A stretch of 29,979 nt of DNA from Bacteroidales bacterium UBA3543 (GTDB lineage: Bacteria; Bacteroidota; Bacteroidia; Bacteroidales; UBA932), in NCBI GenBank assembly GCA_002376715.1, contig DFOK01000107.1:9587-39565 (forward strand). The letters are read 5' to 3'. The stretch's first letter is position 1, and the number at the start of each line of letters is the position of its first letter. The notes under the pieces were generated by a model. It did not search any database. It saw only the letters and a program-made list of their open reading frames with translations, and had not been told where the DNA came from. A program made the translations under genes and the position numbers. This document shows, in pieces, positions 24,408 through 29,979 of this stretch.

Positions 24408-27400
24408 ATGAAGAGAATTAAGTTTCTGTTCGCTCTTGCAGCAATATTGCTGACAGGAGTCGTTTCTGCTCAGAATATCACTGTTAAAGGTACAGTGGCA
24501 GATAGAGAGACAGGTGAACCCATCCCTTTTGCCTCGATTCAGGTAAAAGGTACAACTGCCGGTGTTGCGGCTGATGTTGATGGTCGTTTCACTATAGACG
24601 TTCCCTCAAATGCTACTCTTATCTTTAGTTTCATCGGTTACAAGACCATTGAAGTGCCGGTATCAGGCAGAAGCACTATTCATGTAGATCTAGAGGTTGA
24701 TACGGAAACACTCGAAGAAGTGGTTTTCGTGGCCTTCGGTACAGTAGCCAAAAAAGACTTCACGGGATCGGCAGTAGCTCTCGAGAGTAAAAAGCTTGAA
24801 AGCCGTCCTCTGACCAACGTGGCCAATGCATTGGAAGGTATAGCTGCCGGTGTGCAGTTTACTTCGGCAGGCGGACAGCCCGGTTCATCAGGAGGAATCC
24901 GTATCCGTGGTTTCGGATCCATTAATGCCAGCTCATCTCCTCTCTATGTAGTGGACGGTGTGCCATTTGATGCGATCTCCAATCTTAACGCTGACGATAT
25001 CGAGAATATCACCATCCTCAAGGATGCCGCTTCTTCAGCTCTTTACGGTAGCCGCGCTGCCAACGGTGTGGTACTAGTAACAACTAAGAAGGGACGCAGT
25101 GAGAAGGTGCAGTTCAACGTAAAAGTCAACCAGGGTATCAGTATGAGGGCTATCCAGGAGTATGAAAGACTGGACGCATACCAGTATTATCCTATGGAGT
25201 GGGAGGCATTGCGTAACGCCTATCTTTCAGCCGACGGCTCAACTTATACAATGGAAACAGCTTCCGCAGCAGCTTCTAAAAATATTTACTCGCAGTTGCT
25301 GAACAACCCATTCAACGTGGCCAATGACCAAATAGTAGGTGTTGACGGCACACTCAATCCCGCAGCAAAACTTCTCTACACTGAGGACCTCGACTGGGCT
25401 GATGGTATTGCACGTATCGGTCATAAGCAGGAGTACTCACTATCTGCAGGCGGTGCAACCGCCAAGACCGACTACTATATGTCTATCGGTTATATGGATG
25501 AGGAGGGTTTCTCCATCAAATCTTACATGGAGAGAGCCAATGCGCGCCTGAATATGAACGTGCAACCCCGTAAGTGGATAAAAGCCGGTGTAAACCTAGC
25601 AGCTACAATGGCTAACTCCAACGTTACAAACGACGGTAGCAGCACGGGTTATGTCAACCCCTTCTACTTCTCAAGGTTCATCGGCCCGATCTATCCTATC
25701 TATGAGCATGATGCTTCCGGAGCGATTAAGCTTGATGCTAACGGTGAGAAGATTTATGATTGGACCAATCGTGGTGCAAGTGCAAGCCCCGGTCGTCACG
25801 TAATTGCAGAGACTCTTTGGAATGATAACCTCTATAAGAGAAACTTGGTAAACGCGAGAGCCTATATTGACATCACCTTATTTGAGGGACTTAAATTCTC
25901 CGTCAATGGAGGTTATGACTTTAGGAACTATCTCAATTCCAATTACGAGAACCCTCATGTGGGTGACGGTGCTCCCGCAGGTCGTGGCAGCATTACCAAT
26001 TACCGCTATGACACCTACAACTTCAACCAGTTGCTTACTTATGTAAAATCATTCAACAATCATAACATTGACCTGCTCCTCGGACACGAGAGTTACAAGA
26101 ATGATTACAAATATACCTACGGTATGAAACAGGGTCTGATCGCAGAGGGTAATGCAGAGTTGATCAACTTTACCACTATCAACTCACTCTACACCTATTC
26201 ACAGGCATACAGGACGGAAGGTTATATGGCGCGTGCCAACTATAACTACAACCACAAGTATTATGTATCCGCATCCTTCAGAAGGGACGCAACCTCACGT
26301 TTCTATAAAGATGCACGTTGGGGTAACTTCTGGTCGGTAGGTGGATCATGGAGGCTTGATCAGGAATCTTTCATAGCAAGTCAACCCTGGATCTCTGCTC
26401 TGAAACTCAGGGCATCTTATGGCTCCGTAGGTAATGACGGCACCAGTTCATGGTATCAATGGCAGTCACTCTACGGTATCCTCAACAATGCAAATGCCTC
26501 CGGTTTCATCCAGTCAACTCAGGCCGGTAATAAAGAGCTCCAGTGGGAGAAAAACCGCAGCTTTGACGTTGCGTTGGAGTTCGGTTTCTTTGACAACCGT
26601 CTCAACGGACAGATAGAGTTTTTCCACAGGATTTCCGACAACCTCCTTTTCGAGGTTCCGCTCCCCACCTCTTCAGGTGTCCTTTCACAGTGGCAGAATA
26701 TCGGTTCAATGTACAACCAGGGTATCGAGATACAACTCGCCGGTGATATTGTACGTACAAAGGATTTTACCTGGAATATGATGATCAATGCATCCCATAT
26801 CAAGAATGAAATCACAAAACTACCTCAGGAAGAGATCATAAGCGGCACCAAGAAATACATGGTAGGTCGCTCTATGTATGACTTCTGGCTCAGAAAATGG
26901 GAAGGTGTGGATCCCCAGACAGGTGATGCGCTCTATAGTAAGGATATCAAGGATGCCGAGGGTAATGTTACCGGTAGCGAAATTGTAAATGATTACACAA
27001 TTGCCGATTACTACTATGTAGGCACTTCAATTCCCGATCTCTATGGTTCTATCCAGAACTTACTTACCTGGAAGGGTTTCGAACTCTCCGTACTTACGAC
27101 CTACCAGATCGGCGGTCAGGTGTATGACAGCGTTTACGGCTCATTGATGTCTCACTCCGGATATGGTTCGGCCATGCACATTGACATCCTCAAGAGATGG
27201 CAGAAACCTGGTGATGTTACTGAGGTTCCCAGAATTGATACCACTAAAAACCCTAATCAGAATGCAGGCTCCAGCAGATGGCTCACCAGTGCTTCATACT
27301 TCTCCTTTAAGAACATAACGCTTGCATATTCATTCCCCAGGAAGTGGGCTGAAAAGCTTGATCTTTCAGGTATAAGAATTTACGCCAGCGGTGAGAACGT

Positions 27401-27515
27401 TTATGCGTTTACTGCTCGTAAGGGTATGGACCCTCAATATTCTTTTGCGGGTACACAGTCCAACGTTTATTCCCCCGCACGTACTATTACGTTCGGTTTG
27501 AATGTTCAATTTTAA
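24408..27515 (+). CDS. SusC/RagA-type TonB-dependent outer-membrane transporter (second unit)
   Basis: The 1035-residue transporter is built like the first: signal peptide cut after Ala21 (VVSA-Q), a carboxypeptidase-regulatory-like domain (about 26-98), a TonB-box-like EEVVFVAFG at 103-111, and a plug with GGIRIRGFGSINASSSPLY and SALYGSRAANGVVLVTTKKG. The barrel ends in Phe (GLNVQF). The TonB box carries Phe where most SusC proteins have Val and Gly-Tyr-Gly, which may only be family variation. It is paired with a SusD-like gene 40 bp downstream. Similarity to the first transporter is clear in the N-terminal and plug regions and much weaker in the barrel loops, suggesting different ligands. 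The substrate is not predictable from the sequence. Confidence 0.95.
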   Translation: MKRIKFLFALAAILLTGVVSAQNITVKGTVADRETGEPIPFASIQVKGTTAGVAADVDGRFTIDVPSNATLIFSFIGYKTIEVPVSGRSTIHVDLEVDTETLEEVVFVAFGTVAKKDFTGSAVALESKKLESRPLTNVANALEGIAAGVQFTSAGGQPGSSGGIRIRGFGSINASSSPLYVVDGVPFDAISNLNADDIENITILKDAASSALYGSRAANGVVLVTTKKGRSEKVQFNVKVNQGISMRAIQEYERLDAYQYYPMEWEALRNAYLSADGSTYTMETASAAASKNIYSQLLNNPFNVANDQIVGVDGTLNPAAKLLYTEDLDWADGIARIGHKQEYSLSAGGATAKTDYYMSIGYMDEEGFSIKSYMERANARLNMNVQPRKWIKAGVNLAATMANSNVTNDGSSTGYVNPFYFSRFIGPIYPIYEHDASGAIKLDANGEKIYDWTNRGASASPGRHVIAETLWNDNLYKRNLVNARAYIDITLFEGLKFSVNGGYDFRNYLNSNYENPHVGDGAPAGRGSITNYRYDTYNFNQLLTYVKSFNNHNIDLLLGHESYKNDYKYTYGMKQGLIAEGNAELINFTTINSLYTYSQAYRTEGYMARANYNYNHKYYVSASFRRDATSRFYKDARWGNFWSVGGSWRLDQESFIASQPWISALKLRASYGSVGNDGTSSWYQWQSLYGILNNANASGFIQSTQAGNKELQWEKNRSFDVALEFGFFDNRLNGQIEFFHRISDNLLFEVPLPTSSGVLSQWQNIGSMYNQGIEIQLAGDIVRTKDFTWNMMINASHIKNEITKLPQEEIISGTKKYMVGRSMYDFWLRKWEGVDPQTGDALYSKDIKDAEGNVTGSEIVNDYTIADYYYVGTSIPDLYGSIQNLLTWKGFELSVLTTYQIGGQVYDSVYGSLMSHSGYGSAMHIDILKRWQKPGDVTEVPRIDTTKNPNQNAGSSRWLTSASYFSFKNITLAYSFPRKWAEKLDLSGIRIYASGENVYAFTARKGMDPQYSFAGTQSNVYSPARTITFGLNVQF

Positions 27516-27555
27516 TCAGCGAAAATCAACCATTAACAAACAAGAATAATACAGT

Positions 27556-29043
27556 ATGAAAAATATAATAAAAATATTGGCTTGTCTTGCGGTTTTCGCA
27601 GGTATAGCTTCCTGTAGTCCTGATTTTCTTGAAACTACTCCGACATCAGCCTATGATGCCAGTTTCATATTCACTACTACAGAAAATGCTTTAGGTGCAT
27701 TGAACGGTCTCCACAAATCAATGGTGAGACAGTATTACTCAAGACAGAATATCAGTGGCTATCCCGCATTCCAGATTGCAATGGATGCTATGGGAGAGGA
27801 CCTCGTATTCCCGACTGCGGGTAACGGATGGTGGACAAACACCGGTGAAGTAAAATGGAATGGCCAGAGAAATGCAAACGGCTGGCTTACCGCATTCCCC
27901 TTCAGAATCTCCTATATGTGGATTTCCAATGCCAACCAGATCCTCGATAACGTGGATAATGCAGTAGGTCCCGATGCCGATAAGCAGATGATCAAAGGTC
28001 AGGCTCTCGCATACAGAGGTATGGCTTATTTCTGGCTGGTTCAGCTCTATGGCGACAGGTACGAGCCCGGCAAGCAGAACAATCAACTTGCCACCCCCCT
28101 CGTTGTCAACACCCAAGAGGTTAAAAAGCCTTTGGAGACAGTTGAAAATCTTTATGCTCAGATTGTAACCGACCTAGAGCAGTCGATCACACTGCTTGGT
28201 ACAAGTTCCTTTACATCAAAAACGCACTTTGTGGCTGCTACGGTAATGGGTCTCAGGGCACGTGTTGCTTTGGCAATGCATGACTGGGCTAATGCCAAGA
28301 AGTATGCAGAGATGGCAATCAATACCACCAGCGCAAAACTGATGAGTCAGAGTGATTACACGACTGGCTTTAATGATGCTTCCAATGTAGAGTGGATGTG
28401 GGCATTCCATATGATTCCCGACCAGACTCTCTATTTTTATGGCTTTATGGCTTATATGTCCATCAACTTCAACTCCTCCAACATCAGGAGCTGTCCCAAG
28501 TGTATTAACAACACTCTGTACGATGCTATCCCTGCAACAGACATTCGTAAGACTCTATGGGATCCTACCGGAAAGGCTTTCCAGGTACCCAACACTAGGT
28601 ACACTAAAAAGCCTTACATGAATAGAAAGTTCCAAGTTCTTGACCCTTCAAGTTCTGTAGCTGATCACACCTACATGAGACTTGGTGAGATGTATCTGAT
28701 AGCAGCAGAGGCTTGCGCAAAACTCAATGATAATAGTGCAGCCCAGACTCACCTCTACACTCTCAACAAAGCGCGTGATAACGCTTATGTAAAGAGCACC
28801 AAGACAGGTAAAGATCTTCTGGATGAAATTTACTTCTATAGAAGAATCGAGCTTTGGGGTGAGGGACATCGTTTCCTTGACCTGAAACGTCTCGGTCTGG
28901 CTCTTGACAGACGCAACACCAACCACGATCCTGCAGTTTCAACAGCTATGTATGTTGAGGCCAGCGATCCCCGCTGGAAGTTCTCCATCCCTCAGGAGGA
29001 GATTGACTCCAACGATTTGATTCCTAAGAATATCAACGATTAA
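27556..29043 (+). CDS. SusD/RagB-family surface lipoprotein (second unit)
   Basis: This 495-residue lipoprotein is the predicted lid of the second SusC transporter. The lipoprotein signal ends at Cys20 (GIASC), then SPDFLETTPTSAYD, the classic N-terminal SusD stretch. TPR-like segments include QALAYRGMAYFWLVQLYGDRY and VMGLRARVALAMHDWANAKKYAEMAI. The C-terminal family signature reads EIYFYRRIELWGEGHRFLDLKR and ends near the IPQEEID motif. It is more canonical than the first SusD-like protein, whose N-terminus and tail differ considerably. There is no third gene in this unit; a terminator follows within 40 bp. Confidence 0.95.
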   Translation: MKNIIKILACLAVFAGIASCSPDFLETTPTSAYDASFIFTTTENALGALNGLHKSMVRQYYSRQNISGYPAFQIAMDAMGEDLVFPTAGNGWWTNTGEVKWNGQRNANGWLTAFPFRISYMWISNANQILDNVDNAVGPDADKQMIKGQALAYRGMAYFWLVQLYGDRYEPGKQNNQLATPLVVNTQEVKKPLETVENLYAQIVTDLEQSITLLGTSSFTSKTHFVAATVMGLRARVALAMHDWANAKKYAEMAINTTSAKLMSQSDYTTGFNDASNVEWMWAFHMIPDQTLYFYGFMAYMSINFNSSNIRSCPKCINNTLYDAIPATDIRKTLWDPTGKAFQVPNTRYTKKPYMNRKFQVLDPSSSVADHTYMRLGEMYLIAAEACAKLNDNSAAQTHLYTLNKARDNAYVKSTKTGKDLLDEIYFYRRIELWGEGHRFLDLKRLGLALDRRNTNHDPAVSTAMYVEASDPRWKFSIPQEEIDSNDLIPKNIND

Positions 29044-29078
29044 TCTTTGGTACTTGGGACGGTTGTGTCCGATACAGA

Positions 29079-29109
29079 AGGCCCCGAAAGTGCAACTTTC
29101 GGGGCTTTT
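29079..29109 (+). terminator. Rho-independent terminator after the second SusCD operon
   Basis: GCCCCGAAAGT (29081-29091) pairs perfectly with ACTTTCGGGGC (29095-29105) around a GCA loop, followed by four T residues. Adjacent bases (AAG/TTT) can extend the stem. It separates the uptake unit from murI. Confidence 0.94.
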
Positions 29110-29135
29110 GTTATACAATCAGGCGATTTTTTTCT

Positions 29136-29143
29136 TACCTTTG
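29136..29143 (+). promoter_or_regulatory. Possible -7 box of the murI promoter
   Basis: TACCTTTG is a full match to TAnnTTTG and ends four bases before the murI ATG at 29148. The nearest TTTG (29107-29110) is 25 bp upstream, too far for the usual spacing, so the -33 half is weak. If active, the transcript would begin at about the start codon. Confidence 0.45.
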
Positions 29144-29147
29144 ACCG

Positions 29148-29927
29148 ATGATTGGCATTTTCGACTCCGGAGTGGGCGGCTTATCCGTCTGGCGTGAGAT
29201 TCATCGCCTGATGCCCGGTGAATCCTGTCTATATATTGCTGATGAAGCTTTTTGCCCTTACGGACCGAAAGATCCGGCATTCATCAGGGAGAGATCGGCT
29301 AAGATATCCGCTTATCTCATTGACAGGGGAGCAGAAATTATTGTCGTTGCTTGCAATACGGCTACTGCAGCCGCTGTCGGTTCATTACGGGAGAAGTTTG
29401 ATGTTCCTTTTGTAGGAATGGAGCCGGCTATTAAACCGGCTGCATTGCATTCAAAAAGCGGAGTGGTAGGAGTTCTTGCTACGGCAGGAACGTTTAGGGG
29501 CCGACTCTATCTCGATACGCTGGCGCGTTTTGCAGGGGATGTGCGGGTGGTTGAGCAGGTGGGAGAGGGGCTGGTGGAGGCGATTGAGAGAGGTGTTTTC
29601 GATTCTCCGGAAATTAACAATCTGCTGCATCACCATATAGATGGTATGGTGGCCGCCGGAGCTGATCATATAGTTTTGGGCTGTACTCATTATCCTTTTT
29701 TGGAGAAGATAATAAGCAGAATTGCAGGTCCGGAAGTTGTCATTGTCAATCCGGCACCGGCAGTTGCAGCGCAGACTATGAGAGTGCTCTCTCAGTTGCG
29801 GGAGATATATGGTGGAATAGGAGAGTCGGTTTTCTACTCTACAGGAGAAATGGGTGTACTTAAGATGCTGGTGCGTCGTGAAATACCTGATTTAGATGAT
29901 TCATTTTTTACTGAAGTTTTAATTTAA
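29148..29927 (+). CDS. murI: Glutamate racemase
   Basis: The 259-residue cytosolic enzyme converts L-glutamate to D-glutamate for peptidoglycan. The two catalytic cysteines are Cys69 (VVACNTATA) and Cys179 (LGCTHYPF, with His181). Asp6-Ser7 lie in the N-terminal IFDSGVGGLS, and the ADEAFCPYG segment matches the substrate-binding ADxxxxPYG pattern. The start at 29148 is fixed because the protein begins directly with the conserved IGIFDSGVGG strand. It lies 104 bp after the second SusD-like gene, behind a terminator. In many Bacteroidales, as I recall, murI directly follows the bamA-ompH-ompH genes; here other operons lie between them. Confidence 0.97.
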   Translation: MIGIFDSGVGGLSVWREIHRLMPGESCLYIADEAFCPYGPKDPAFIRERSAKISAYLIDRGAEIIVVACNTATAAAVGSLREKFDVPFVGMEPAIKPAALHSKSGVVGVLATAGTFRGRLYLDTLARFAGDVRVVEQVGEGLVEAIERGVFDSPEINNLLHHHIDGMVAAGADHIVLGCTHYPFLEKIISRIAGPEVVIVNPAPAVAAQTMRVLSQLREIYGGIGESVFYSTGEMGVLKMLVRREIPDLDDSFFTEVLI

Positions 29928-29945
29928 ATAAATAAAATCACTCCA

Positions 29946-29979
29946 ATACTACACAACACTATACTATACTATACTATAC
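29946..29979 (+). repeat. Pentanucleotide tandem repeat (ATACT)n at the window end
   Basis: Starting 19 bp after the murI stop, the sequence settles into a 5-bp period: an isolated ATACT at 29946, two degenerate units (ACACA, ACACT), then three perfect ATACT units from 29961 and a partial fourth cut off by the window. Total length cannot be known. It is non-coding as far as seen. Confidence 0.8.

Noticed and set aside
1..29979. CRISPR arrays, tRNA or rRNA genes, insertion sequences, phage or defence genes
   Set aside because: No spaced direct repeats, no clover-leaf candidates, no transposase, integrase or known defence domains were recognised; nearly all the sequence is covered by assigned genes.

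Overview
This window looks like chromosomal DNA of an anaerobic Bacteroidota bacterium, most likely of the order Bacteroidales. The evidence is two tandem SusC/SusD-type outer-membrane uptake pairs, uppS-bamA-ompH-ompH gene order, ferredoxin-dependent 2-oxoacid oxidoreductase genes, mostly absent Shine-Dalgarno sequences, and several promoters of the Bacteroidetes type (TTTG, 19 bp, TAnnTTTG). No tRNA, rRNA, CRISPR array, insertion sequence or phage gene was seen.

Layout. 1-3014 (+): the 3' end of recN, then nagB and an M24 X-Pro aminopeptidase. 3007-6161 (-): purC and, overlapping it by 4 bp, a four-LysM protein fused to a type 1 periplasmic-binding fold. This pair runs tail to tail into the aminopeptidase gene with an 8-bp overlap. 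6185-7678 (-): a membrane-anchored OmpH/Skp-like gene with its terminator, and pdxJ. 7720-13008 (+): nadK, uppS, bamA and two secreted OmpH/Skp-like chaperone genes, running from cofactor and undecaprenyl carrier synthesis to outer-membrane protein assembly. 13071-17343 (+): korA, korB and gdhA, a plausible route from succinyl-CoA through 2-oxoglutarate to glutamate, closed by a strong terminator.

17405-29109 (+): two independent uptake units. Each has its own promoter and ends in a strong hairpin terminator. The first is susC-susD-lipoprotein and the second is susC-susD. Neither has a linked glycan-degrading enzyme or regulator, so the substrate is unknown. 29148-29927 (+): murI, using glutamate for peptidoglycan. 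The last bases of the window run into a pentanucleotide repeat.

Most genes are conserved housekeeping genes. The less ordinary parts are the two regulator-less SusCD units and their orphan aromatic-rich lipoprotein, the recently duplicated LysM array with acidic linkers, and possible leaderless transcripts at pdxJ and murI. I found no clear sign of an undescribed defence or mobile system.
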